From assembly GCA_039028695.1 (NCBI GenBank), contig JBCCHN010000051.1, positions 1-31,983 of the forward strand: DNA of 31,983 nucleotides. Reading direction: 5' to 3'. The position numbers and the translations under genes were made by a program. This DNA is from JANQKX01 sp039028695. GTDB lineage: Bacteria > Pseudomonadota > Alphaproteobacteria > Kiloniellales > Kiloniellaceae. Below the pieces are notes generated by a model. That model had not been told where the DNA came from. It searched no databases and saw only the letters and a list, made by a program, of their open reading frames with translations. Below are positions 15,637 through 23,834 of the stretch, in pieces (positions within the stretch are counted from its first letter, which is position 1; each line of letters opens with the position of its first letter).

Positions 15637-17001
15637 ATGGCACATCAAATGCCAGAACAAGAAGCCGACTCCGTCCTGGAATCCAGTGCCGGCCGAAGTC
15701 TCGCGGAAAAAATCGCTGGTCGGGATGCCGTGGTTGCGGTTCTTGGTTTGGGCTATGTTGGGCTTCCCCTAGCGCTTGCCTTTAATTGCGGCGGCTTTTC
15801 CGTGTTGGGTTTTGACATCGACCCGGAAAAGCTAGCGGCTTTGACGGCGGGGCGATCCTATTTCAAGCACATACCAGATCAAAGAATTGGCGACGCTTTA
15901 TTGTCCGGTCGCTTTGCCGTCACCGGTGACTACAGCGCCTTGACAGAGGCTGACGTATTGATCATCTGCGTGCCGACACCTCTGGCAAAAAACCGTGAAC
16001 CCGATCTGAGCTTTGTGGAAGAGACTTGTCTCGCCTTAACGCCGCACCTGAGGGCCGGTCAGATGATCGTTCTCGAATCCACCACCTACCCCGGCACGAC
16101 GCAAGAGGTGGTCCGGCCGCTCCTGGCTCAGTCCGATCTGGCGATTGACCAGGACATTTTTCTCGCCTATTCGCCCGAACGGGAGGACCCAGGCAATCCT
16201 AATTTCGAGACCACCAGTATTCCAAAGGTCATCGGTGCCGACAGCGACGGCGCGCTATTTCTCGCCAACAGCCTCTACCGGCAGGTCATTCCCCAAACCG
16301 TTCCGGTCTCCAGCACGGCAACCGCTGAAGCGGTGAAACTAACCGAGAACATATTCCGTGCCATCAACATCGCCTTGGTGAACGAGCTAAAGGTTATCTA
16401 CAGCGCCATGGGCCTGAACATATGGGAAGTCATTGAGGCGGCAAAAACCAAGCCCTTTGGCTATATGCCTTTTTATCCCGGCCCCGGCTTGGGCGGCCAT
16501 TGCATCCCCATCGATCCTTTTTATCTGACCTGGCGCGCGCAGAAGGAGGGGATCTCCACACGCTTCATTGAGCTGGCTGGTGAGATTAACGCGGTCATGC
16601 CCGGCTATGTGATTTCGATTTTGGAGCAAGCTCTTAAAGAACGCCGCTCTTTATCCCTTGAGAGAGCCAGAATCCTGGTGCTGGGCATGGCCTACAAAAA
16701 GAATGTGGACGATACTCGCGAGAGCCCGGCACTAGAAATTCTGGATCAATTGCTAAAACGCGGCGCACAGGTTGACTACCATGACCCCTTTGTCCCGGCT
16801 ATTCCCAAGACCCGCAAATACCCCCACCTGACCGGCAAAGAGTCCCGAAGCCTATCCGCCAAATGTTTGCGCGAATTTGAAGCCATTCTGGTTTGCACTG
16901 ATCACGATACGGTCGACTACGAAATGATCAAAGAGCATGCCGAGCTTATCATTGACAGCCGCAATTGTGTTCCTACCGGGTCAAATGTGGTCGGCGCCTA
17001 G
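15637..17001 (+). CDS. UDP-sugar 6-dehydrogenase, WbpA-like (UDP-GlcNAc 6-dehydrogenase type)
   Basis: This oxidises C6 of a UDP-sugar to a uronic acid with two NAD. From ATG 15637 it is 454 residues; the frame also holds an ATG at 15580, which I reject because a TATAAT ends 5 bases before it. The NAD motif is GLGYVGLP (37-44). YSPEREDPG (178-186), the lysine in AVKLTEN (K234) and the catalytic cysteine in PGLGGHCIPIDPFYL (C289) are all present. The MPFYPGPGLGGHC form is that of WbpA-type UDP-N-acetylglucosamine dehydrogenases more than of UDP-glucose dehydrogenases. The product, a UDP-hexuronic acid, would go into LPS or capsule. Its stop is 13 bases before the waaA start. Confidence 0.92.
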   Translation: MAHQMPEQEADSVLESSAGRSLAEKIAGRDAVVAVLGLGYVGLPLALAFNCGGFSVLGFDIDPEKLAALTAGRSYFKHIPDQRIGDALLSGRFAVTGDYSALTEADVLIICVPTPLAKNREPDLSFVEETCLALTPHLRAGQMIVLESTTYPGTTQEVVRPLLAQSDLAIDQDIFLAYSPEREDPGNPNFETTSIPKVIGADSDGALFLANSLYRQVIPQTVPVSSTATAEAVKLTENIFRAINIALVNELKVIYSAMGLNIWEVIEAAKTKPFGYMPFYPGPGLGGHCIPIDPFYLTWRAQKEGISTRFIELAGEINAVMPGYVISILEQALKERRSLSLERARILVLGMAYKKNVDDTRESPALEILDQLLKRGAQVDYHDPFVPAIPKTRKYPHLTGKESRSLSAKCLREFEAILVCTDHDTVDYEMIKEHAELIIDSRNCVPTGSNVVGA

Positions 17002-17014
17002 GTCGATTCGTGCC

Positions 17015-18322
17015 ATGCATAACAAAAAAAATTACAATGTCCCTTTTTTGGTAAGTACCGCTTTAGGTCTCTATCGCCTCGCGGGGCGACTGGGCCAGCC
17101 TCTGCTGCAGGCCTATTTGGAAAAACGCGGCAAGCGAGGCAAGGAAGATCCGAACCGAATCGATGAGCGCATGGGGCACGCCAGCCTGCCTCGGCCGAGC
17201 GGGTCTTTGTTATGGATTCACGCCGCTAGTGTAGGAGAGACACTATCCACCTTGCCTCTCATAAAAGCCATCTGTCAGCGCTGGCCGGACTATAGGATTC
17301 TTTTAACCAGCGGCACCGTAACCTCGGCGCGCTTGGCCAAAGAAGGCTTGCCCGCGGGAGTATTGCATCAGTACGTACCCATCGACGCACCCCAAGCCGT
17401 CGATCGATTTCTTGATCATTGGCGACCGGATGTGGGCATGCTGGTCGAATCGGAAATTTGGCCGAATTTAATAACCATGGCCCGTAAAAAGGGCACCGAC
17501 CTCATATTGATCAACGGCCGAATGTCGCCGGGTTCGTTCAAATCATGGCAAAGGGCCCGTCCCCTCATTCGCCATGTCCTTGGTTGCTTTTCGGCGATTT
17601 TTGCCCAAACGCCGGAGGACGAGGCCCGATTTCAATCTCTCGGCGCCTCAGCCGCGTCTTGTGTTGGCAATTTGAAGTTTGCCGCAGCACCCTTGCAAAC
17701 CGATCCTCAGCGATTGCAGGGTACTGAAAAGGCATTGGCGGGCAGGCCCCGGTGGCTGGCCGCCTCCACCCATCCAGGCGAAGAAGAGGCCTTGATCTCG
17801 ACCCACTGTCTCCTCCGCGCGAACATTAGTGATCTGGTCACCATTATCGTACCACGCCATCCAGAGCGGGGTGGCCAGATCGCCGCCCTCTTTCGCCATC
17901 ATGGTCTTGCCGTGTCGCAACGCTCGGCGCAGCAGCCTCTTGAAAAAGAAACAGAGATTTATATTGCCGACACACTTGGCGAACTGGGCCTTTGGTACCG
18001 TATAGCGGAGGTGGTGTTTGTGGGAAAGAGCCTGGTCGCCAAGGGAGGCCAAAACCCCTTGGAGCCGGCTAAGCTCAATTGCGCGATTATCTACGGTCCC
18101 TTCCACCAGAATTTCCAGCGTATTGCCGATGAGATGAAGGCCGCCGGTGCCTTGAAGCAGGCGGCCGATGCCGCTGATCTTGCCGAGATTGTTAATAGCC
18201 TGCTCGAAAGTCCCAAGGCCCGTGACGAATTGGCCGCGGCGGCACGAGGCTATGCCATGACCCAGGGCAAAGTTCTTGACCGTTTGGTGCAGGCCCTTGC
18301 GCCTTACCTGGAGAACCGGTGA
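17015..18322 (+). CDS. waaA: 3-deoxy-D-manno-octulosonic acid (Kdo) transferase
   Basis: WaaA/KdtA transfers Kdo from CMP-Kdo to lipid IVA at the inner face of the inner membrane, starting the LPS core. From ATG 17015 it is 435 residues, the usual size; the frame extends to 16937 but that overlaps the dehydrogenase. The N-terminal hydrophobic segment (about 11-30) anchors it. LWIHAASVGE (66-75) contains the catalytic Glu75, ESEIWPN (145-151) and the INGRMS segment (166-171) follow, and the second GT-B half has IVPRHPERG, EVVFVGKSL and GGQNPLEPA, all typical GT30 features. Its presence shows a Gram-negative, LPS-making organism. It probably shares a transcript with the dehydrogenase upstream. 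lpxK, often adjacent, is not seen. Confidence 0.95.
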   Translation: MHNKKNYNVPFLVSTALGLYRLAGRLGQPLLQAYLEKRGKRGKEDPNRIDERMGHASLPRPSGSLLWIHAASVGETLSTLPLIKAICQRWPDYRILLTSGTVTSARLAKEGLPAGVLHQYVPIDAPQAVDRFLDHWRPDVGMLVESEIWPNLITMARKKGTDLILINGRMSPGSFKSWQRARPLIRHVLGCFSAIFAQTPEDEARFQSLGASAASCVGNLKFAAAPLQTDPQRLQGTEKALAGRPRWLAASTHPGEEEALISTHCLLRANISDLVTIIVPRHPERGGQIAALFRHHGLAVSQRSAQQPLEKETEIYIADTLGELGLWYRIAEVVFVGKSLVAKGGQNPLEPAKLNCAIIYGPFHQNFQRIADEMKAAGALKQAADAADLAEIVNSLLESPKARDELAAAARGYAMTQGKVLDRLVQALAPYLENR

Positions 18323-18412
18323 TCAAGCAGAAGTGATTGGCCCAGACCGGCCCATACGACAATCCTTAGCTCCATGAGAGCGATTGCTGCTTCTGAAATG
18401 AGGGACCACGTC

Positions 18413-19390
18413 ATGGGTTGGATAAAAAAGCTCCGGGGCATGGGTGCCTTGGTCATGGCGCTAGGCGCTTCCCCCCTTGCCGCCGATCCTTATATCTGGA
18501 GCAGCGAATGGCCCGGCACCAACTTCGATAAGAGCCGCGTTGACTTCAGCGAAATCCTCAGCGGCGGGCCGCCAAAGGATGGTATTCCCTCCATTGATGA
18601 TCCGATTTTCGTGCCCGTATCCGAGGACTCTGATTTGGGTGCCCAAGAACCGGTGATTGGTTTGGAAATCAACGGCGATGCTCGGGCCTACCCATTACGC
18701 ATTCTAACCTGGCATGAAATCGTCAACGATACTGTCGGCGGCCTGCCGGTCGCGGTTACCTATTGCCCGCTGTGCAATGCGGCGATCGTCTTCGACCGAC
18801 GTGTTGGCGACCAGGTTTTGGAGTTCGGCACCACGGGCAAACTGCGCAACTCGGACCTGATCATGTATGATCGGACTACCGAAAGCTGGTGGCAACAGTT
18901 TCTCGGCCAGGCCATTGTGGGCGACCTGGCCGGCGAAAAGCTGACCTTGGTACCGGCCCGATTGGAGTCCTGGGAGCGGTTCGTGGCCCGCCATCCCGAC
19001 GGGCAGGTCCAAGTGCCAAACAATCCGGGTCTAAGGGCGTATGGGGCCAATCCTTATGTCGGTTATGACGGCGCAAACCGTCCCTTCCTCTATGACGGAG
19101 ACTACCCTGAAGGCATTGAGCCCATGGCTCGCGTGGTAGCAGTCGGTGAGGAAGCCTGGGCCCTTAGTCTTTTAAAGGAAACGGGCAAGATTGAATCGGG
19201 CGATACCGTCCTTAGCTGGGAGCCGGGCCAGAACTCGGCGCTGGACACGCGCGAGATTTCCCAGGGCAGCGATGTGGGTAATGTTATTGCTCAGCGGCGG
19301 GTGAATGGAGAGTTGCGGGACATTCCCTATGACGTCACCTTCGCCTTTGTCTTCCACGCGTTTCGGCCGGATGGAATCCTGCACAAGTAA
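18413..19390 (+). CDS. Secreted DUF3179-family protein
   Basis: A 325-residue protein of the DUF3179 family, whose function is unknown. The start ATG 18413 is chosen over 18374 because AGGGA sits 7 bases upstream and it yields a clean signal peptide: KK at 5-6, a hydrophobic core, and a probable cleavage after SPLAA near residue 24. The mature part carries the family's conserved cysteine motif YCPLCNAA and the GTTGKLRNSDLIMYDR block (18-residue span around 135-155 of the frame), then WWQQFLGQAIVGDL. The CxxC-like pair might bind metal or be redox-active in the periplasm, but this is inference. It lies 90 bases after waaA and converges with dusA, 17 bases between stops. Confidence 0.85.
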   Translation: MGWIKKLRGMGALVMALGASPLAADPYIWSSEWPGTNFDKSRVDFSEILSGGPPKDGIPSIDDPIFVPVSEDSDLGAQEPVIGLEINGDARAYPLRILTWHEIVNDTVGGLPVAVTYCPLCNAAIVFDRRVGDQVLEFGTTGKLRNSDLIMYDRTTESWWQQFLGQAIVGDLAGEKLTLVPARLESWERFVARHPDGQVQVPNNPGLRAYGANPYVGYDGANRPFLYDGDYPEGIEPMARVVAVGEEAWALSLLKETGKIESGDTVLSWEPGQNSALDTREISQGSDVGNVIAQRRVNGELRDIPYDVTFAFVFHAFRPDGILHK

Positions 19391-19407
19391 ACCCGAATTA
19401 GTGCTCT

Positions 19408-20433
19408 TCAGGCGGCTAGCAAACGATCCTTTGCTTCTTCTTGGGCGGCCAATGCACCAAACAAAACAGCGGTATCAGCGGCGCGATCCAAAGCTTGTTC
19501 TCCCAAGTAACGGCGCCAAGCCCTGGCGCCCGGCTGCCCATTGAAGAGACCCATCATGTGGCGTGTCATGGATTTGAGGGGCACACCTTGCCTCAGTTGT
19601 GCATCCACGTAGGGCACAAAGGCCTCAACGATCTCCCGCCGCGTTCGTGGCGCTCGGTCCTCCTCAAAAAACCGCCGATCCACGTCCGCCAAAATGTAAG
19701 GATCCTTATAGGCTGTGCGTCCCATCATGACCCCATCCACATGCAATAGATGGTCATGGGCCTGATCCAAGGACTGCACACCGCCGTTCACGGTAATCTC
19801 CAGACTGGGAAAAGTCTTCTTAAGGGCATAGACCACGTCATAGCGTAGCGGCGGAATTTCCCGATTCTCCTTCGGGCTTAAGCCGCTTAGCCAAGCCTTG
19901 CGGGCATGAATGGTGAAACTGGTACACCCGGCGGCGGAAACCTGTGCGACGAACGCGACCAGCTCTTCAAAGGAATCCCGGTCATCAATACCGATCCGTG
20001 TTTTCACTGTCACCGGGAGGTCACAGGCGGCAGACATGGCCTCAACACAACTCGCCACCAAAGCCGGTTCCGCCATCAAGCAGGCGCCAAATCGGCCCTT
20101 TTGTACCCGGGTCGAAGGACAACCCACATTGAGGTTAATTTCATCATAGCCAAATTCTTGCGCCGCCCGAGCCGCTATCGCGAGATCGCCCGGTTCGGCC
20201 CCTCCGACTTGCAGGGCCACCGGATGTTCCGCCGGGTCAAAGGTGAGGTAACGATCCCGGTCGCCATAGATGATCGCACCGGTGGGCACCATTTCACTAT
20301 ACAACATGGCCCGCCGAGTAATGAGGCGCAAAAACCGACGATCATGACGATCCGTCCAATCCATCATCGGGGCGATAGAGAAAAGGTTAATGTTCTTGCT
20401 CAAGTCTTTAACCGCTCGGTTTTTCAAGCCCAA
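19408..20433 (-). CDS. dusA: tRNA-dihydrouridine(20/20a) synthase DusA
   Basis: DusA reduces uridine to dihydrouridine at positions 20/20a of the tRNA D-loop using FMN and NADPH. The 341-residue frame shows SIAPMMDWTDRHDR (19-32), PVALQVGG (71-78), the catalytic cysteine in NLNVGCPSTRVQ (C105), TVKTRIGID, and HARKAWLSGLSPKENREIPP, which separates DusA from DusB and DusC. NGGVQSL and GVMMGRTAYKDP form the FMN phosphate site. The first possible start is TTG at 20433; a second TTG lies ten codons inside, and no strong ribosome-binding site separates them. It is transcribed alone on the minus strand. Confidence 0.96.
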   Translation of the reverse strand: MGLKNRAVKDLSKNINLFSIAPMMDWTDRHDRRFLRLITRRAMLYSEMVPTGAIIYGDRDRYLTFDPAEHPVALQVGGAEPGDLAIAARAAQEFGYDEINLNVGCPSTRVQKGRFGACLMAEPALVASCVEAMSAACDLPVTVKTRIGIDDRDSFEELVAFVAQVSAAGCTSFTIHARKAWLSGLSPKENREIPPLRYDVVYALKKTFPSLEITVNGGVQSLDQAHDHLLHVDGVMMGRTAYKDPYILADVDRRFFEEDRAPRTRREIVEAFVPYVDAQLRQGVPLKSMTRHMMGLFNGQPGARAWRRYLGEQALDRAADTAVLFGALAAQEEAKDRLLAA

Positions 20434-20684
20434 TGAATAGTGTCATAGAACTCTATTTAAAATGGCCCGGCCTTTGATGTCCTATTTCACGCGATCAATT
20501 TGTATTGGAAAGACACTAGGAAGCCAAGCCGCCGCCCTCGGGGCGATAAAAAACGATTGAGGCGGAAACGATCTCAAGCCTTCGCCGCCTTGCTTATGCC
20601 AGTTTTACGTTGGCGCAAGAACTAAAGCCCCTATTCCAAATCGGCACAACAGGGGATCGGGGCGCTGTGGTAAATCGACAGGAC
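20434..20684. other. Intergenic region between dusA and aphA
   Basis: No gene is recognised in these 251 bases. It holds the upstream region of dusA and the downstream region of aphA, both on the minus strand. A GC-rich hairpin CGCCC-TCG-GGGCG lies near 20533-20545. On the minus strand it is not followed by T-residues, so it is not a convincing terminator of aphA. Confidence 0.3.
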
Positions 20685-21713
20685 TTAGCGGTCCAGAAAT
20701 CCCTGCAGCACGTTGACGGTATTCACCCCAATGGCTTCCACGGCATAGCCCCCCTCCATGACGAAAAGCGTCGGCCGGTTAAGCCCTGCCAATAAATTCC
20801 CGTAGTGGCGAAAGTCGTCGCTGTCCAGCTTGAAAAATGAAATGGGGTCCTCTTTGAAGGTGTCGACGCCGAGCGAAATCACGATGGCGTCAGGACCGAA
20901 TTGTTGAATGCGTTGACAAGCCGAGGCCAAGGCCTGTCCCCAACATTCGTAGTCCGTGCCCGGCGGCAGGGGGTAGTTACCGTTGAATCCCTCTCCCTTG
21001 CCGGCGCCTGCCTCATCTTCATAGCCGAGAAAATTCGGGAAGGCTTGGCGCGGATCGCCATGCAGCGACAAAAACAACACATCGTCGCGGCCGTAAAAAA
21101 TGTCTTGCGTTCCGTTCCCATGATGGAAGTCCACATCCAGCACCGCCACCCGTGAGGCTCCATCGTCCAAAAAGGCCTGCGCCGCAATTGCCGCGTTATT
21201 TAGGAAGCAATAACCCCCAAACAGATCTGCCGCCGCGTGATGCCCTGGCGGGCGGCAGAGGGCAAAGGCGCAGTTCAAGCCGTCGGCGATGGCCTGCCGG
21301 GCGGTCAAGGCTACGTTTGCGCTGGACCGGGCCGCTTCCCAGGTACCCGAACAGATGGCGGTTTCCGCCGCCAGGGCATAATACCCCAGCTTGCCGTCTA
21401 TATGATCCGGCGGGCGTTGCTGCATACGCCGAGCCGGCCAGACCGACGCAATTGCCTCGCCGGCAAAGCCCTCCGTTTCCCATTCATCCCAACATCCCTC
21501 CAAGAATTCCAAAAAGGCGTTGTCATGAATGCGCCGCAGCGGGGTCATCCCATGATCCTCGGGCGAGACAATCTGGTCCATCCCGGCTTGGCCCAAACGG
21601 TCGAGGATCATATCCATGCGCCGGGGCATCTCAAAGGGCCTGACGAACTCTCCGCCCGCCAACTCATGTTTGGGATGATGCTTACGATGGGCCTCGGAAT
21701 AGACAGTCAGCAT
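20685..21713 (-). CDS. aphA: Acetylpolyamine amidohydrolase (histone deacetylase superfamily)
   Basis: A 342-residue zinc amidohydrolase that should remove acetyl groups from acetylated polyamines (putrescine, cadaverine, spermidine types). It opens TVYSEAHRKHHPKHEL and keeps GGEFVRPFE, the N-terminus of the Mycoplana ramosa AphA group. The His pair is H158/H159 (RPPGHHAAAD), the zinc ligands are D195, H197 (DVDFHHGNGTQ) and D284 (SLGVDTFKEDP), and the transition-state Tyr is Y323 (EGGYA). As far as I recall these numbers coincide with those of the characterised M. ramosa enzyme. The ATG has a strong GAGAGGAG site 4 bases upstream. It follows gloA by 36 bases, so the two are probably cotranscribed. 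Confidence 0.92.
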   Translation of the reverse strand: MLTVYSEAHRKHHPKHELAGGEFVRPFEMPRRMDMILDRLGQAGMDQIVSPEDHGMTPLRRIHDNAFLEFLEGCWDEWETEGFAGEAIASVWPARRMQQRPPDHIDGKLGYYALAAETAICSGTWEAARSSANVALTARQAIADGLNCAFALCRPPGHHAAADLFGGYCFLNNAAIAAQAFLDDGASRVAVLDVDFHHGNGTQDIFYGRDDVLFLSLHGDPRQAFPNFLGYEDEAGAGKGEGFNGNYPLPPGTDYECWGQALASACQRIQQFGPDAIVISLGVDTFKEDPISFFKLDSDDFRHYGNLLAGLNRPTLFVMEGGYAVEAIGVNTVNVLQGFLDR

Positions 21714-21749
21714 GATACTCCTCTCTCAGGCGGAGTTGGGCGAGCTGCC

Positions 21750-22169
21750 TCACCAGCTTCCGGTATTTTCCATGGATGCCCAGGGCTCTTGAGCGGGCAA
21801 GGCCTCTCCGTCCTGCAATAATTCAATCGAAATGTTATCAGGGGAACGGATGAAGGCCATACGACCGTCCCGGGGTGGACGATTGATGGTCACGCCCGCG
21901 TCTTGGAGCTGTTGGCAGGTCTCGTAAATATTTGCCACACGATAGGCCAGGTGGCCGAAATTACGTCCCTCGGTATAATCCTCAGGATCGTAATTGTAGG
22001 TCAGCTCGACCTGCGCGTCCTCGTCTCCCGGTGCCGCCAACATGACAAGGGTAAAGCGGCCTTTAGGGTTATCCATGCGGCGCACTTCCTTCAGGCCCAG
22101 TTTATTACAGTAAAAATCCATGGATTCATCCAAATCCCGCACGCGAACCATGGTATGCAAGTACTTCAT
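21750..22169 (-). CDS. gloA: Lactoylglutathione lyase (glyoxalase I, VOC family)
   Basis: A 139-residue VOC-fold enzyme that isomerises the methylglyoxal-glutathione hemithioacetal to S-lactoylglutathione. It begins YLHTMVRVRDLDESMDFY, very close to the GloA N-terminus. The four metal ligands are in place: H5, E55 (VELTYN), H73 (FGHLAY) and E116 (SIELLQD). The tail after residue 120 (LPAQEPWASMENTGSW) is a short extension often seen in alphaproteobacterial versions. AAGGAA lies 6 bases before the ATG, inside the end of a small ORF that overlaps the start by ATGA. It is the first recognised gene of the gloA-aphA pair. Confidence 0.93.
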   Translation of the reverse strand: MKYLHTMVRVRDLDESMDFYCNKLGLKEVRRMDNPKGRFTLVMLAAPGDEDAQVELTYNYDPEDYTEGRNFGHLAYRVANIYETCQQLQDAGVTINRPPRDGRMAFIRSPDNISIELLQDGEALPAQEPWASMENTGSW

Positions 22170-22285
22170 CGTCGTTCCTTTTCGCCGTAGATTTCCTGAT
22201 CAATAATCTGATCCGTTACTCCCAGATCATTTTCTGCCGCGCCCGTGGGAAGATCAAGAGCCATGGCCGGAATTTCAATAAGCAT
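22166..22285 (-). CDS. Possible 39-residue small protein overlapping the gloA start
   Basis: An ORF from ATG 22285 to TGA 22166 encodes an acidic 39-residue peptide (starts MLIEIPAMALDLP, ends YGEKERR). Its stop overlaps the gloA start codon as ATGA, the arrangement expected of translationally coupled genes, and the gloA ribosome-binding site lies within its last codons. A TGA closes the frame eight codons upstream, so it is not the end of a longer gene. There is no clear ribosome-binding site before it and I recognise no family. It could be a real small gene, a leader peptide or chance. Confidence 0.3.
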   Translation of the reverse strand: MLIEIPAMALDLPTGAAENDLGVTDQIIDQEIYGEKERR

Positions 22286-22346
22286 CAATTTTTGGGGCCC
22301 ATCTCAAGGTGTTTGTTCAAGCGCTCTTTTTAGATTATGAGGGGCG

Positions 22347-23018
22347 ATGGCCGAAGAACGGTCACAGCGAGTTCCGGAGCCACACTTGCCCTCCAAATAC
22401 CGACGAAGCGCATCTCCCCGTGTATCTCCCCGTGCATCTCCGCGCGCTTGGCAACGCATGCTTTCGGGCCGACGCCTCGATTTGCTGGACCCCTCGCCCT
22501 TGGACATTGAAATCGAGGATATTGCACACGGACTCAGCCGGGTCGCCCGCTGGAATGGCCAGACTAGCGGCAAATGGGCCTATAGCGTGGCCCAGCATTC
22601 CCTGTTGGTGGACGAGATTGCCCGCCACATGCGCCCCGATCTAGCCACTAAATGGCAATTGGCGGTTTTGCTTCACGACGCACCAGAATTTGTCATTGGA
22701 GATCTGATCACTCCTTTCAAGTCGGCTGTAGGACAGGGATACAAGGCCTTGGAAAATCGCCTGAGCGCTGCCATCCACCTCAGATTTGCCTTGCCGGCAA
22801 GCCTGCCCACGTCCATATCCCAGGTGGTCAAACGGGCGGATCGGGCTGCGGCCTACTTGGAAGCCATCCAGCTGGCAGGCTTCGAGGTCCCAGAGGCCAA
22901 AAGGATTTTCAACCCGCCGCGGAACCTAATGCAGTTGGAGCTTGTACCCTGCTCACCCAATGCGGGCAAAAAGCTATTTTTGCAGCGATTTAAAGAGCTT
23001 GGTGGAAACCTGATTTAG
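22347..23018 (+). CDS. HD-domain hydrolase (YfbR/5'-nucleotidase-like)
   Basis: A 223-residue HD-superfamily phosphohydrolase. The core begins AWQRMLSGRRLDLLDPSPLD (34-53), the usual N-terminus of the alphaproteobacterial HD hydrolase family. Metal-binding residues are H84 (SVAQHSLLV), H110/D111 (LLHDAPEF) and a later Asp (KRADRAAAY). Relatives such as YfbR cleave deoxynucleoside monophosphates; a nucleotide substrate is plausible but not shown. The first 33 residues are an unusual basic, Ser/Pro/Arg-rich extension containing a 12-base triplicated repeat. The start at 22347 has AGGGG only two bases upstream, so the true start may differ. It diverges from gloA and precedes the dioxygenase gene by 27 bases. 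Confidence 0.85.
   Translation: MAEERSQRVPEPHLPSKYRRSASPRVSPRASPRAWQRMLSGRRLDLLDPSPLDIEIEDIAHGLSRVARWNGQTSGKWAYSVAQHSLLVDEIARHMRPDLATKWQLAVLLHDAPEFVIGDLITPFKSAVGQGYKALENRLSAAIHLRFALPASLPTSISQVVKRADRAAAYLEAIQLAGFEVPEAKRIFNPPRNLMQLELVPCSPNAGKKLFLQRFKELGGNLI
22410..22445 (+). repeat. Three tandem 12-base units within the HD hydrolase gene
   Basis: GCATCTCCCCGT, GTATCTCCCCGT and GCATCTCCGCGC follow each other directly, encoding three (Ala/Val)-Ser-Pro-Arg units. The array is in frame and lies in the poorly conserved N-terminal extension, so copy-number change would lengthen or shorten the linker without frameshift. Confidence 0.8.
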
Positions 23019-23045
23019 GGAAAATGACAAGGTAGACAATAAAAG

Positions 23046-23834
23046 ATGAACGTTTGCTCCCGACCCATAGACCGCCCCAACAGTTTGACTGAGACCCAAA
23101 TTTCTTGCTTTTGCCAAACCGGGTTTTTGCACGTTCCCGGCTTTTTCCCGGACGCGGAGCAAGCTGAGATCGAAAGCTGGTGCCAGGAAGTAACTGAAAT
23201 GCCTGAGGTGCCTGGCAAACAGATGGTTTACTACGAGCAAAGCGAACTCGATCGCGCACAACGCATTTTGCAGCGGATTGAGGATTTCTCCCCTCATCAC
23301 CAAGGGCTGAACCAATTATTTTGCCATAGCCGCCTTTCGGGTGCCGTGGCGGACCTTTTGGGGGAGAAGGCACTGCTCTTTAAGGACAAGATCAATTATA
23401 AGCTGCCCGGCGGCGGGGCCTTTGCGCCCCATCAGGATATCCAGGCCGGGTGGCAGATTTACGCGCCCTTTTTTGTCACCGCAATGATCTCAATTGATGG
23501 GTCGACGGAAAAAAATGGCTGTTTGGAAATGGTGTCCGGCTGGCACAAGAAGGGTCTTTTAGGCGACGAATGGGCGCCTTTGACAGAGGAACAGAGGGCA
23601 CAGATGGACTTTGTGCCCTTGCCGACCGAGCCGGGTGATGTGGTCTTTTTCGATTCCTTCGCCCCACACAAATCGGCACCGAATTTGTCTAATAGCCAAA
23701 GGCGCGTTCTTTATGTGACCTATAATGGCGCCTCTCACGGCGACCAGCGTCGGCGCTATTTCAAAGACAAGCGGGCCGCCTTTCCGCCGGATATTGAGCG
23801 GAATCCGGATCAGACCTACCAATTCCGCGTCTAG
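23046..23834 (+). CDS. Phytanoyl-CoA dioxygenase (PhyH) family Fe(II)/2-oxoglutarate oxygenase
   Basis: A 262-residue PhyH-type dioxygenase, expected to hydroxylate a small or lipid substrate using Fe(II), O2 and 2-oxoglutarate. The iron triad is H129 and D131 (APHQDIQAGW) and H208 (FAPHKSAPN); an Arg in SQRRVLYV (219/220) would bind 2-oxoglutarate. LFKDKINYKLPGG (111-123) resembles the PhyH subgroup that includes 2-aminoethylphosphonate dioxygenase PhnY, so a non-CoA substrate is possible. GxxEMVSGWHKKG is typical of the family. It follows the HD gene by 27 bases and precedes hpnB by 76 bases, at the head of the hopanoid operon. A role on a hopanoid or membrane lipid is a guess from position only. 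Confidence 0.87.
   Translation: MNVCSRPIDRPNSLTETQISCFCQTGFLHVPGFFPDAEQAEIESWCQEVTEMPEVPGKQMVYYEQSELDRAQRILQRIEDFSPHHQGLNQLFCHSRLSGAVADLLGEKALLFKDKINYKLPGGGAFAPHQDIQAGWQIYAPFFVTAMISIDGSTEKNGCLEMVSGWHKKGLLGDEWAPLTEEQRAQMDFVPLPTEPGDVVFFDSFAPHKSAPNLSNSQRRVLYVTYNGASHGDQRRRYFKDKRAAFPPDIERNPDQTYQFRV

Noticed and set aside
16937..17014. 26-codon N-terminal extension of waaA
   Set aside because: It overlaps the end of the dehydrogenase gene, and ATG 17015 gives the normal WaaA length and hydrophobic anchor.
19906..20436. 176-codon open frame antisense to dusA
   Set aside because: Opposite the conserved DusA active-site region; no independent evidence for coding.
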